Assembly (NCBI GenBank): GCA_035765415.1
Contig: DASTXR010000163.1
Location: 1-64,000, forward strand
Origin: CADEED01 sp035765415
GTDB lineage: Bacteria > Pseudomonadota > Gammaproteobacteria > Steroidobacterales > Steroidobacteraceae
Reading direction: 5' to 3'
DNA length: 64,000 nucleotides
Each line of letters opens with the position of its first letter. Position 1 is the first letter of the stretch. Positions 8,149 to 16,918 of the stretch are shown in pieces. Under the pieces are notes generated by a model. It made no database searches. It had not been told where the DNA came from and worked only from the letters and a program-made list of their open reading frames with translations. A program made the position numbers and the translations under genes.

Positions 8149-11100
8149 TCATCTGAAATCCCGTGACCGGGTCACGAGATCCCCGAGCATCCCCGTTCGA
8201 TCGAACAGTTTTTGCGCCACCACGTGCGTGACCAGCCCCTCTTTCTGCAGCATGCCGGCGACTTCGAGCAACCTCGACCCATTGGCGATGCGCCGCGCCC
8301 TCGACCACACACGCTCCCAGACGATGAGGTTCATGCAGCCGGTTTCGTCCTCGAGCGTGATGAACATGACACCACCGGCGCTCTGCGGGCGCTGGCGCGC
8401 CGTGACGATGCCCGCCACACGTACCACGCGCCCATGCGGCAGGTCGCGCAGATCGGCTGAGGTGACGATGTGGGCGGTCGAGAGATCCGCGCGCAGCAAT
8501 GCCAGCGGATGGCGTCCCAGGGTGAGGCCCAGCGTGCGGTAATCCGACGCGATGTTCTGCCCCTCGGTGGGCGGCGCGAGCAATGGCGTGCCCTCGGGAG
8601 CATCTGGTACGGGCGCCAGCGGCAGCTCCTGCTCGCTGCCGGCCACCTGCCAGAACGTGAGATGACGGTTTCCCGACAATTCACGCAACGCGCCCGCATC
8701 GGCCAGGGATTCGAGCTCGCGGCGCGCAAGATTCGCGCGCAGCGCGAGGTCCTGCACACTCGCGAACCGCGCCTGCGCACGCGCCGTGACGATGCGGTCC
8801 GCGGCCTCCTCGCCCAGGCCCTTCACCAGTCGCAACCCCAGCCGCAGCGCCGGCTCGTCGTCAGGCTGGCGCTCGAGCGTGCAATCCCAGCAACTAACAG
8901 ACGCATCGGCGGGCCGGACTTCGACACCGTGCTCGCGCGCGTCGCGCACCAGTTGAGCTGGCGCGTAAAACCCCATGGGCTGGCTGTTGATGAGCGCGCA
9001 GGTGAAGGCCGCGGGCTCATGCCGCTTGAGCCACGCGGAGCTGTATACCAGCAGCGCGAAGCTGGCGGCGTGCGACTCGGGGAAACCGTATTCACCGAAG
9101 CCCTGAATCTGGCTGAAGATCTGGCGCGCGAAGCTTTCGTCGTAGCCGCGCTCGCGCATGCCGTCGATGAGCCTTTGCTCGAAATGCCCGAGGCCGCCTC
9201 GCCGTTTCCAGGCCGCCATGCTCCGGCGCAACTGATCGGCCTCGCCCGGCGTGAAGCCCGCCGCGACGATGGCGAGCTGCATCACCTGCTCCTGGAAGAT
9301 AGGCACGCCCAGCGTGCGCGACAGCACGTCCCTGACCGCATCGCTGGGATAGGTGACCGGCTCGAGACCCTGCCGCCGTCGCAGATAGGGATGCACCATG
9401 CCGCCCTGGATGGGACCCGGACGCACGATGGCCACCTCGATGACCAGGTCGTAGAACTCTTTCGGTTTCAGGCGCGGCAGCATGGACATCTGCGCGCGCG
9501 ATTCGACCTGGAAGACACCGATGGTGTCGGCGCGCGAAATCATGTCGTAGACGCGCGCGTCTTCCTTGGGCACGTCCGCGAGCGTGAACGGCTTGCGCCG
9601 GAAGTCCGACACCAGCGCAAAGGCCCGGCGCAGCGCCGACAACATGCCGAGCCCCAACACGTCCACTTTCAGCAGGCCGAGCTCGTCGAGGTCGTCCTTG
9701 TCCCATTCGATGACGGTGCGATCGGGCATCGCGGCGTTTTCGATGGGCACGAGCTCTTCCAGCAGCCCCTGCGAGATCACGAAACCGCCGACATGCTGCG
9801 AGAGATGCCGCGGGAATCCCTGCAGCTGGCTGGCCAGGTCGAGCAGCAGCATGACCTGCCGGTTGCCGGGCTCGAAGCCGGCCTCGCGCACGCGGTCTTC
9901 GTCGATGGTGGTGTCCCACCATTGCATGGCACCCGAGAGACGTTCGGCCTGCACGGCGTCGAGGCCCATGACCTTGGCCATGTCACGCAGCGCGCTGCGC
10001 GGCCGGTAGCTGATGACCGTGGCCGTGAGCGCGGTGCGATCGCGGCCGTATTTTCGATAGATGTACTGGATCACCTCTTCGCGCCGTTCGTGTTCGAAGT
10101 CGATGTCGATGTCCGGCGGCTCGTTGCGCTCGCGCGAGATGAACCGTTCCATGAGCAGCTCGCCGCGTGACGGATCCACCTCGGTGACGCCCAGCGAATA
10201 ACACACCACCGAGTTGGCGGCCGAACCCCGGCCCTGGCAGAGGATGCTGAGGCGGCGCGCCTCGTTCACGATGTCGTGGACCGTGAGGAAATAGGATTCG
10301 TAAGCGAGATCGTTGATGAGTTTCAATTCGTAGTCGATCTGCGCGCGCATCTTCGGCGGAACGCCCGCGGGCCAGCGCTTGCGCGCGCCGGCTTCCGTGA
10401 GTGCGCGCAGATGCGAGGCCGCCGTCTCGCCGTCCGGCACCAGCTCGCGCGGATATTCGTAGCGCAGCTCATCGAGCGAGAAGGTGGCGAGCGCGGCGAT
10501 CTTCACGGTTTCCGCCAGCAGCTCCGGTGGATAGAGCCGCGCGAGACGCGCGCGATCACGCAGGTGACGTTCGCCATTGGGGTGCAGCCGTGCACCTGCC
10601 TCGGCCACGGTCACGCCGTGACGCACCGCTGTTAACGCATCCTGCAGGCGACGCCGTTCGCGCACGTGCATGTGCACGTCGCCGGCGGCGGTCAGCGGCA
10701 GGTGAAACGCCGCGCCGAGCTCGCGGCACTGCGCCAGCCGTTCGCGGTCGCATCCATCGCGCGTGAGCTCCACGGCGATCCAGGCGCGGCCGGCGAACGT
10801 GCGGGCCATCCACTCGCCCTGCCCGGCTGCAGGCGCCCCGGTGTCAGTGGACAGCGGCGGCAGCCACAGCGCGATCGTTCCCGCGTTCGACAGCCCGACA
10901 AACTCTTCGAGATCGGCGCGGGCGAGCGAATAACTGCCCTTTTCCGCCTTGCGCCGGCCGCGCGTGATGAGCCGCGACAGGCGTCCATATCCGGCGCGGT
11001 TGCAGGCGATGAGCACCAGCCGCAGGCCGCAGTCGAGCGCCAGCTCAGTGCCGATGAGTAGTTTGATGCCGCCGACTTTCCTGACGGCCGAGTGCGCACG

Positions 11101-11274
11101 GACCACGCCGGCGAACGAACATTCGTCGGTGATGGCGAGCGCCCCGTAACCCAGCAACTTCGCCTGCACGACCAGTTCCTCCGCGTGCGAGGCGCCGCGA
11201 AGAAAACTGAAATTGCTCAGGCAATGCAGCTCGGCATAATCTGGGATGGGGGACAGCCCCCGTTCCTCATTCAT
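8149..11274 (-). CDS. dnaE2: Error-prone DNA polymerase DnaE2 (ImuC)
   Basis: DnaE2 is a C-family polymerase that does translesion synthesis with ImuA and ImuB. The 1041-residue product has an N-terminal PHP domain (ELHCLSNFSFLRGASHAEEL), the polymerase palm with the catalytic acidic motif PDIDIDFEHERREEV, a helix-hairpin-helix region, and a C-terminal OB-fold (GRVVRVAGIVTARQRPQS). It lacks the long tail typical of replicative DnaE1. The start at 11274 is chosen because this ATG overlaps the imuB stop as ATGA; an in-frame ATG at 11298 would add 8 residues. It is the last gene of the lexA-to-dnaE2 run. Confidence 0.96.
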   Translation of the reverse strand: MNEERGLSPIPDYAELHCLSNFSFLRGASHAEELVVQAKLLGYGALAITDECSFAGVVRAHSAVRKVGGIKLLIGTELALDCGLRLVLIACNRAGYGRLSRLITRGRRKAEKGSYSLARADLEEFVGLSNAGTIALWLPPLSTDTGAPAAGQGEWMARTFAGRAWIAVELTRDGCDRERLAQCRELGAAFHLPLTAAGDVHMHVRERRRLQDALTAVRHGVTVAEAGARLHPNGERHLRDRARLARLYPPELLAETVKIAALATFSLDELRYEYPRELVPDGETAASHLRALTEAGARKRWPAGVPPKMRAQIDYELKLINDLAYESYFLTVHDIVNEARRLSILCQGRGSAANSVVCYSLGVTEVDPSRGELLMERFISRERNEPPDIDIDFEHERREEVIQYIYRKYGRDRTALTATVISYRPRSALRDMAKVMGLDAVQAERLSGAMQWWDTTIDEDRVREAGFEPGNRQVMLLLDLASQLQGFPRHLSQHVGGFVISQGLLEELVPIENAAMPDRTVIEWDKDDLDELGLLKVDVLGLGMLSALRRAFALVSDFRRKPFTLADVPKEDARVYDMISRADTIGVFQVESRAQMSMLPRLKPKEFYDLVIEVAIVRPGPIQGGMVHPYLRRRQGLEPVTYPSDAVRDVLSRTLGVPIFQEQVMQLAIVAAGFTPGEADQLRRSMAAWKRRGGLGHFEQRLIDGMRERGYDESFARQIFSQIQGFGEYGFPESHAASFALLVYSSAWLKRHEPAAFTCALINSQPMGFYAPAQLVRDAREHGVEVRPADASVSCWDCTLERQPDDEPALRLGLRLVKGLGEEAADRIVTARAQARFASVQDLALRANLARRELESLADAGALRELSGNRHLTFWQVAGSEQELPLAPVPDAPEGTPLLAPPTEGQNIASDYRTLGLTLGRHPLALLRADLSTAHIVTSADLRDLPHGRVVRVAGIVTARQRPQSAGGVMFITLEDETGCMNLIVWERVWSRARRIANGSRLLEVAGMLQKEGLVTHVVAQKLFDRTGMLGDLVTRSRDFR

Positions 11275-12899
11275 CCGAAGATGCCGTGCAGGAACCATTT
11301 CTTCTCACCCGTGCATTGCCGGTAGACCCACAAACGGGCGCCCCTGGGATCGGCCGCGACGTAGTAATCGCGCCGGACGTCCGCGCCATCCCACCAGCCG
11401 CTCTCGATGCGCTCCGGCCCGGCCAGCAATTGCAGCGCGCCGCCATGACGCGGCCGGCCGCGCTGCGAATCCAGCTCCTGTGGTGCGTGCAGCAGCCACA
11501 GCGGGCGGCGGAACGGGCCGCTGCCGGACAACCCGCCCGCGGGCCTGGTGCTAACTACCGGCGCGGGCGCGGGCTCCGCCACGCGCCAGGCGTTTTCGGG
11601 CCGGTGTTCCGGCACCTCGCGAAGGCCATACACCGCATCGGCGCCGAGGCGCGCGCGCAGATGCTCGATGAGCGCGGGCATCTCGTTCGCTGGCGCATGG
11701 CCGCGCTCGCCGGCGGACCACAGCGGTTTGCTCGTGAGCGGCCGATCCGTGAGCGCGCCGCCGCGCAATTCGCAACGGCGCACCGGCTCGGGAAACCGGA
11801 GACTGGCCAGGCGCTCACGCAACAGCGCCTGAAGCCGCGCGGCATCGGCCTCCGGCGCGGCCAGACGCAGCGCACAGGCCGTCGGCGCCGCGCGGTAGTG
11901 ATGGAAACGGCATTGCAACGCGGTAATGCCGCGCTGCCGCGTGCGCAGGAATTGCTCGAGCTCATCGAGCAGGGGACGCAGGGCTTCGAGGATGCGATCG
12001 TGATCCTCGATTTCATGATCGAGATCGAGGCGCCCCACGTAACGCTCGCGCCGCGTGAGCCGCCGCCGCGGATCGGCGCGCCGCCCCATCAGGCGATCGA
12101 GATCCGCGAGCGCCGCCGGGCCGAAACGCCTGGCAAACCCGGCGCGCGGCAGGCGCAACAATTCGCCGAGCGTGCGCACCCCCATGGCCAGCAGCCGCGC
12201 ATTGGCTTCTTCGGACCAGCGCAACACGCCGACCGAGAGTAGTTTGAGCCGCGCCGGCAACTGGCGCGGATCGGTGATGAAGCAGCGGGCTCCGGCGCGC
12301 GCGGCCGCCAGCGCCGCCAGCGCCGTGGGCGCCAGCGTGAAATGCGGCTGCGCACCGCTGCCTGCAAACGCCGCATCCGCCAGGCAGGCATCGCGCAGCC
12401 GGCGGCACAACTCCTTCAAGCCCCCGAACAAGCGGATGCTCGGCTTGATTTCGAGCAGCAGACCGTCGGGAGGTTCGATGGACACCTGCGGCGTGAACGC
12501 GGCGGCGATGCCGGCCAGCCGCTGCATGAGCGCCAGTTCGCGCGCCGCATCGCGCGGCCGGGCGTCGATATCTGGCGCAGCCGCGAACGCCGCGGCGAGC
12601 ATCATGCCGGGACGTACTCCCGCCGCCTGTGCCCTGGCATCCGCGTCGACGATGCGCGGATTGCGCGCTTCATCGAGCACCACGAGCGGCGCCGCGGACG
12701 AACCCGCGGACAACGCCAGCAACGACAGTTGAGGCACATGCGCCGCGATCCACAATTCCCGCGGTTCGAGGTCGAGCGCGGGCTCATCTTCCGGTCCAGG
12801 CCCCGTGGGCGGAGGCGGCGCCGGCCGCACCCGTAAAACGGACGGCGCCGCACTCACATCCCCCGGTTCAAAAAGCAGTTTTCTCGCGCGGTGTCGCAT
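11271..12899 (-). CDS. imuB: ImuB, catalytically inactive Y-family polymerase-like mutasome subunit
   Basis: ImuB is the Y-family-like hub of the SOS mutasome, which bridges DnaE2, ImuA and the sliding clamp. The 542-residue product shows the Y-family layout (palm around residues 48-110, fingers, thumb and little finger). In place of the catalytic aspartate motifs it reads LWIAAHVPQLSLLAL, consistent with the known loss of polymerase activity in ImuB. The C-terminus has a WWDGADVRRDYYVA stretch typical of the family. GAGGGG lies 8 bases before the ATG. It begins 12 bases after imuA and overlaps dnaE2 by 4 bases. Confidence 0.94.
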   Translation of the reverse strand: MRHRARKLLFEPGDVSAAPSVLRVRPAPPPPTGPGPEDEPALDLEPRELWIAAHVPQLSLLALSAGSSAAPLVVLDEARNPRIVDADARAQAAGVRPGMMLAAAFAAAPDIDARPRDAARELALMQRLAGIAAAFTPQVSIEPPDGLLLEIKPSIRLFGGLKELCRRLRDACLADAAFAGSGAQPHFTLAPTALAALAAARAGARCFITDPRQLPARLKLLSVGVLRWSEEANARLLAMGVRTLGELLRLPRAGFARRFGPAALADLDRLMGRRADPRRRLTRRERYVGRLDLDHEIEDHDRILEALRPLLDELEQFLRTRQRGITALQCRFHHYRAAPTACALRLAAPEADAARLQALLRERLASLRFPEPVRRCELRGGALTDRPLTSKPLWSAGERGHAPANEMPALIEHLRARLGADAVYGLREVPEHRPENAWRVAEPAPAPVVSTRPAGGLSGSGPFRRPLWLLHAPQELDSQRGRPRHGGALQLLAGPERIESGWWDGADVRRDYYVAADPRGARLWVYRQCTGEKKWFLHGIFG

Positions 12900-12911
12900 G
12901 GGAGCCGCCCC

Positions 12912-13553
12912 TCACGCCGCGGCGTCAGCCCAGGTGAGATCGATGGGTTCGCGACTGCCACCGCGGCTCTTGAGCAGGCGGAGACGCGCCCCGTGTTTGC
13001 CCGCGGACATCGTGGGCTCGAGCAACACCCGCAACATGGCGGGCGAAGCCTCACTCGCGAATCGCTGGCTGCGATAAAGCACACCGAGCGCCCGACCCTG
13101 CTCGGCCGCGAGCTGCAGGCGGCGCACGGCACGCGGGCTTGCGCGCGGCAGCCAGGCCAGCGCCACCTCGCATGCACCCGAACGCAGCGCCTGCTCATGC
13201 GCCCACAAAGGCAGATGCGTGCGCACGATGAGCATGCGATCGAGGGCCACTCCGTGGGCCGTGAGCGCCGGTGCGAAAGGTTCGTGCGGCGGCGACACCC
13301 AGGTGCACCAGCGCGCAGGCGCAAGCCGCGACAACGCGGCGAGCGCGGGCAGCAGTAGATAGAGCTCGCCGACGCCGGGTTGCGGCGTGAGGATTTCTAC
13401 GAGGCCGTGACGCGGCCAGCCGCCACCGGGCAACCCCGCATCCAGCGCGGCAAAGCCCGTGGGAAAAGTTTCCACCGCGGCGCGGCTGCGCCCCCGCCAC
13501 ACCGACGGGTGTGCGAGCAACTCTTCCAATTGCTTTTCGTGGGCGTCTTGCAT
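12912..13553 (-). CDS. imuA: ImuA, RecA-like mutasome accessory protein
   Basis: ImuA is a RecA/SulA-like partner of ImuB in damage-induced mutagenesis. The 213-residue product starts MQDAHEKQLEELLAHPSVWRG, followed by a RecA-like core with LDAGLPGGGWPRHGLVEIL. The loop after it, TPQPGVGELYLLLPAL, stands where a P-loop would be but lacks the GKT signature, as is usual in ImuA. The ATG at 13553 is preferred over the upstream open frame because the family sequence begins there. It follows the DUF3224 gene by 16 bases and imuB comes 12 bases later. Confidence 0.9.
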   Translation of the reverse strand: MQDAHEKQLEELLAHPSVWRGRSRAAVETFPTGFAALDAGLPGGGWPRHGLVEILTPQPGVGELYLLLPALAALSRLAPARWCTWVSPPHEPFAPALTAHGVALDRMLIVRTHLPLWAHEQALRSGACEVALAWLPRASPRAVRRLQLAAEQGRALGVLYRSQRFASEASPAMLRVLLEPTMSAGKHGARLRLLKSRGGSREPIDLTWADAAA

Positions 13554-13569
13554 GAAAGAAGCGCCCGCA

Positions 13570-13974
13570 TCAGCTCGCAGGGAAAGAGTAGAGGAAGTCG
13601 TAGAAATGTTTGCCATCGACAATGTTGATGCTGAGCGTGCCCGTGAGCCCTTCGAGCTCACCCGTACCCGAATCTGGCACCACCATGACCGAGAGGGTTG
13701 GCGCCCCACGCTTCATGCTTCCCGAATGCTGCAGGACAAAACCGCCCTTGCGCCCGGCGAGCGTGCCCGTGACCTGGTCGATGGCCACGTAACCTGCGGA
13801 ACCTTTGACGTGCGTACCCGCGGACAACATGTGCCCGCGCGCCGACGCATCGAGATCGCCGCTGAATTTCTTGACGAGCAGGAAGCGCCCCAGCATGGGA
13901 TCGCTGGAAACTTCGGCATTGGCCAGCGGTTGCATGCTGACTTCAAAACTCCCGGATGCACGTTTCATATCCAT
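13570..13974 (-). CDS. DUF3224 domain-containing protein
   Basis: This 134-residue product matches the DUF3224 pattern: an N-terminal SGSFEV strand, KKFSGDLDASARGHML, GSAGYVAIDQVTGTLAGR, GGFVLQHSG, VVPDSGTGELEGLTG and a final GKHFYDFLY. The family is a small beta-barrel of unknown biochemical role. It has no signal peptide. It sits between a VOC gene (16 bases upstream) and imuA (16 bases downstream), inside the lexA-imuAB-dnaE2 unit, an unusual location for this family as far as I know. The family call is confident; the function is unknown. Confidence 0.88.
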   Translation of the reverse strand: MDMKRASGSFEVSMQPLANAEVSSDPMLGRFLLVKKFSGDLDASARGHMLSAGTHVKGSAGYVAIDQVTGTLAGRKGGFVLQHSGSMKRGAPTLSVMVVPDSGTGELEGLTGTLSINIVDGKHFYDFLYSFPAS

Positions 13975-13989
13975 CTATTCCGGGTCCAT

Positions 13990-14340
13990 CTATTCGGGCA
14001 AAGCGAAGTTCGGATTTTCGATGATGCCGAACACATTGCCGAAAGGATCGAGCACGTCCGCCACGCGGATCCCCTCGCCTACATCCTGGATATCCGTACG
14101 TGGCTCGGCGCCGAGCTCGAGCAGCCGCGCGAGCGTCGCGGTGATGTCCTTCACGCCCCAGTACGTGCCCACCGCCCGGGCGCCATCAGGCGTGAGGCCG
14201 AGCTCATAGCCGCCGACATTGAAACCCACATAGAACGGCTGGTCGAAGTACGGCGGGAAGCCCAGGACTTTCGTGTACCAGAGCTTGGCCGCGACGATAT
14301 CCGGCGCGTGGTAAATGGCCGTGCGTAGTCCTAACAACAT
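13990..14340 (-). CDS. VOC family (glyoxalase/bleomycin-resistance-like) protein
   Basis: This 116-residue product has the paired beta-alpha-beta-beta-beta modules of vicinal oxygen chelate proteins. The first module is LRTAIYHAPDIVAAKLWYTKVLGF; the second includes YWGVKDITATLARLLELGAEP and ends VLDPFGNVFGIIENP. Such proteins often act on small electrophiles or bind antibiotics, but the substrate cannot be named here. It lies between lexA (88-base gap) and the DUF3224 gene (15-base gap) on the same strand, so it is probably co-transcribed with them. Confidence 0.85.
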   Translation of the reverse strand: MLLGLRTAIYHAPDIVAAKLWYTKVLGFPPYFDQPFYVGFNVGGYELGLTPDGARAVGTYWGVKDITATLARLLELGAEPRTDIQDVGEGIRVADVLDPFGNVFGIIENPNFALPE

Positions 14341-14348
14341 AAGAGTTG

Positions 14349-14382
14349 ATTTTCAGGGTTGGTTTTCAGGGGATTTTCAGGG
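14349..14382. repeat. Three short direct repeats between lexA and the VOC gene
   Basis: TTTTCAGGG occurs three times in the 88-base gap, beginning near 14350, 14363 and 14374, at 13- and 11-base spacing. The spacing is close to one helical turn, which would suit a protein-binding array, but no regulator is known for it. It may also be chance in a short AT-richer gap. Confidence 0.4.
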
Positions 14383-14428
14383 GTTGCGCCCCACGGCGGC
14401 GTACATCTGCTTCTAAGACGGCGGCGGA

Positions 14429-15061
14429 TCACGAGAGCCCATTTCCTCGTGTAGAAGCGCCCCGCCGCAGAACACCCACCACCACGCCTTCGATGATGAA
14501 CGGGTCTTCCTTGATGTTGACGCGAATGGGTTCGAAGTCCGCGTTCTCCGGCAGCAACCACACCACCGCACCGTCTTGTTTGTAGCGCTTGACGGTGACT
14601 TCGTTTTCGAGGCGCGCGACGATGATCTGCCGGTTGCGCACTTCAGGCGTACGATGCACGGCCACCAGATCGCCATCGAGAATGCCGGCATCTTTCATCG
14701 ACATGCCGATGACCTTGAGCAGGTAATGCGGCTTCGGCTGGAAGATACTGGGGTCGATATCGAGTCGGGATTCGATATTCTCTTCGGCGAGAATGGGACG
14801 GCCCGCGGCGACACGGCCGATGAGCGGCAGACCCATTTGCTCACGCATAGTGTCCATGAGCTTGATGCCGCGCGAAGCGCCGGGCACGAGCGCAATGACG
14901 CCCTTGCGCGCGAGCGCCCGCAGGTGCTCTTCGGCGGCGTTGGGTGATTTGAAGCCGAGCTCGCCGGCGATCTCGGCCCGTGTGGGCGGCATGCCGGTTT
15001 CATGGATGGCACGTTGTATGAGACGCAGGATTTCTGTTTGGCGTGGAGTGAGGTCGGACAT
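14429..15061 (-). CDS. lexA: LexA repressor
   Basis: LexA is the SOS repressor, a self-cleaving serine protease triggered by RecA filaments. The 210-residue product has an N-terminal winged helix (LTPRQTEILRLIQ, then PPTRAEIAGELGFKSPNAAEEHL as the recognition region). The Ala86-Gly87 cleavage site lies in GRVAAGRPI. The catalytic Ser121 is in IGMSMKDAGILDGD and Lys158 in EVTVKRY. AAAGGA lies upstream of the ATG, and a one-mismatch SOS box lies about 44 bases upstream, suggesting autoregulation. The genes downstream on the same strand lead to imuA-imuB-dnaE2. Confidence 0.97.
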   Translation of the reverse strand: MSDLTPRQTEILRLIQRAIHETGMPPTRAEIAGELGFKSPNAAEEHLRALARKGVIALVPGASRGIKLMDTMREQMGLPLIGRVAAGRPILAEENIESRLDIDPSIFQPKPHYLLKVIGMSMKDAGILDGDLVAVHRTPEVRNRQIIVARLENEVTVKRYKQDGAVVWLLPENADFEPIRVNIKEDPFIIEGVVVGVLRRGASTRGNGLS

Positions 15062-15104
15062 GGCGGATTCCTTTAAAGAAGAATCAGGGCTGAGGATTTG
15101 TACA

Positions 15105-15120
15105 CTGTGAATTTATCCAG
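15105..15120. promoter_or_regulatory. Candidate LexA (SOS) box
   Basis: CTGTGAATTTATCCAG fits the gammaproteobacterial CTGT-N8-ACAG consensus with one mismatch in the right half (CCAG). It lies between lexA and the divergent oxidoreductase gene and overlaps the probable GTG start of the latter. This is the expected place for LexA autoregulation, but the match is by eye. Confidence 0.5.
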
Positions 15121-16744
15121 GTCAAGCATCAAAACCAGCTTCGATGTGGTCATCGTGGGTGGGGGGCACAACGGACTCACCTGCGCCTGTTACCTAGCCA
15201 AGGCCGGCCTCCGGGTGGGCGTATACGAACGCCGTTCGATACTCGGCGGGGCCGCGGTCACCGAGGAATTCCACCCCGGCTTCCGCAACTCCACCGCGAG
15301 CTACACGGTCAGCCTGCTGAACCCCAAGGTGATCCACGACCTGCGCCTGGTCGAACATGGATTGAAGGTGCTCGAGCGGCCCATGCAGAACTTCCTGCCG
15401 CTGCCGGATGGCCGCGCGCTCACGGTGGGTCCGGACACCGCCCGCACCACCGCATCCGTGCGCGGTTTCTCCGGCCGCGATGCGGAACGCCTGCCTGCCT
15501 ACTACAAGATGCTCGAAGCGGCCGTCACCCTGCTGCGATCCCAACTGCTGGAAACGCCGCCCGCGAATCCGCGCCGACTGCGCGATCTGTGGAGCACGCT
15601 GAAGATGGGACGCAACTTCCAGAAGCTCGATGCCAGTGTGCAGCGCGACATCCACGAGTTGTTCACGCGCAGCGCCGGCGACTTGTTAGATCACTGGTTC
15701 GAGAGCGACGCCGTCAAGGCGCTGTATGGATTCGACGCGGTAGTTGGCAGCTACGCGAGCCCTTACACCCCGGGCAGTGCCTACGTACTTCTCCACCACG
15801 TGTTCGGCGAAGTGAACGGCAAGACCGGCGTATGGGGACACGCGGTGGGCGGAATGGGAGCGATAACGCAGGCCATGGCGAACGAAGCCCGCCGCCTGGG
15901 TGTGACGCTCGAAACCGATGCACCCGTGAAGCGCATCGTGGTCGAGCGCGGTCTCGCCACCGGCATCGAGCTCGAAGACGGACGCGTGATCCGGGGCAGC
16001 GCGGTCGCCGCCAATCTCGGCCCCAAACCACTTTTCCTCAAACTATTGGCCGAGGCCGAACTGCCCGGCGAATTCCGCGCGCGCATCGAGCGGCTGCGCG
16101 TGGGGTCTGCCACGTTCCGCATGAACGTGGCGCTGTCCGAACTGCCGAAATTCATCGCCGCGCCGCGCGATGACCGTGGCGCTCATCTTGGATCCGGAAT
16201 CATTCTCGCGCCGTCGCTCGAATACATGGACCACGCATTCGCCGATGCGCGCCTGACCGGCATGTCGCGCAGGCCCATCGTCGAAATGCTCATTCCATCG
16301 ACGATTGACAGCACTCTCGCCCCGAAAGGCGCTCACGTTGCCTCCTTGTTCTGTCAGCATTTCTCCTACAAATTGCCGGGCGGCAGCGACTGGAGTCGGG
16401 AAAAGGCGCGTGCTGAAGACCTCGTCTTCTCGACAGTGGAATCGTACGCGCCGAATTTTCGCGCGAGCATTCTCGGTCATTCCTCGTTGAGCCCTCTCGA
16501 TCTGGAAGAAAAACTCGGCCTAGCAGGCGGCGATATTTTTCACGGTGCGTTAGGCCTCGATCAATTGTGGGCCGCGCGACCGATGTTAGGTTACGGTGAT
16601 TACCGCACGCCCCTGAAAAACCTCTACTTGTGTGGTTCCGGTGCACATCCCGGCGGCGGCGTGACCGGACTTCCCGGTCACAACGCAGCGCGAGAGATCT
16701 TGCGAGATGGCCTGTCAAACACTGTTAGCAGCCCTAATAGCTGA
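15107..16744 (+). CDS. FAD-dependent oxidoreductase, phytoene desaturase/PYROXD2-like
   Basis: This protein of about 545 residues begins with a dinucleotide-binding motif, DVVIVGGGHNGLTCACYLAKAG, and a YERRSILGGAAVTEEF segment typical of CrtI-like and PYROXD2-like flavoproteins. Its C-terminus has the FAD-contacting LYLCGSGAHPGGGVTGLPGHNAA. The substrate is unknown; no carotenoid genes lie nearby, so a carotenoid role is not supported. The start is a choice between GTG 15107, with GAGGA about 10 bases upstream, and TTG 15098; no ATG fits. The start overlaps the candidate SOS box, so LexA may affect it. Confidence 0.85.
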   Translation: MNLSRSSIKTSFDVVIVGGGHNGLTCACYLAKAGLRVGVYERRSILGGAAVTEEFHPGFRNSTASYTVSLLNPKVIHDLRLVEHGLKVLERPMQNFLPLPDGRALTVGPDTARTTASVRGFSGRDAERLPAYYKMLEAAVTLLRSQLLETPPANPRRLRDLWSTLKMGRNFQKLDASVQRDIHELFTRSAGDLLDHWFESDAVKALYGFDAVVGSYASPYTPGSAYVLLHHVFGEVNGKTGVWGHAVGGMGAITQAMANEARRLGVTLETDAPVKRIVVERGLATGIELEDGRVIRGSAVAANLGPKPLFLKLLAEAELPGEFRARIERLRVGSATFRMNVALSELPKFIAAPRDDRGAHLGSGIILAPSLEYMDHAFADARLTGMSRRPIVEMLIPSTIDSTLAPKGAHVASLFCQHFSYKLPGGSDWSREKARAEDLVFSTVESYAPNFRASILGHSSLSPLDLEEKLGLAGGDIFHGALGLDQLWAARPMLGYGDYRTPLKNLYLCGSGAHPGGGVTGLPGHNAAREILRDGLSNTVSSPNS

Positions 16745-16918
16745 CAACTCGCTAGCTGTCGCCGCGGACCGACACGAAATAAATTTCAGTTGCAAACAAC
16801 GCGCGGATTTGTTGCAGTTGCGCCCGCCTAATAGACGTCTACCTTCACTCAGATCGCATTCGATGCGAGTTGATGGCGAAGCGGACTTGCTCAACCACCA
16901 ATAAGGGGATTTGTCGTT

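Noticed and set aside
8470..10170. 566-codon plus-strand open frame inside dnaE2
   Set aside because: Antisense to dnaE2, low-complexity Arg/His/Gln-rich composition, no family resemblance; typical of GC-rich DNA.
15107..16744. Carotenoid biosynthesis role for the CrtI-like flavoprotein
   Set aside because: No phytoene synthase or other carotenoid gene is near, and the sequence fits PYROXD2-like oxidoreductases equally well.
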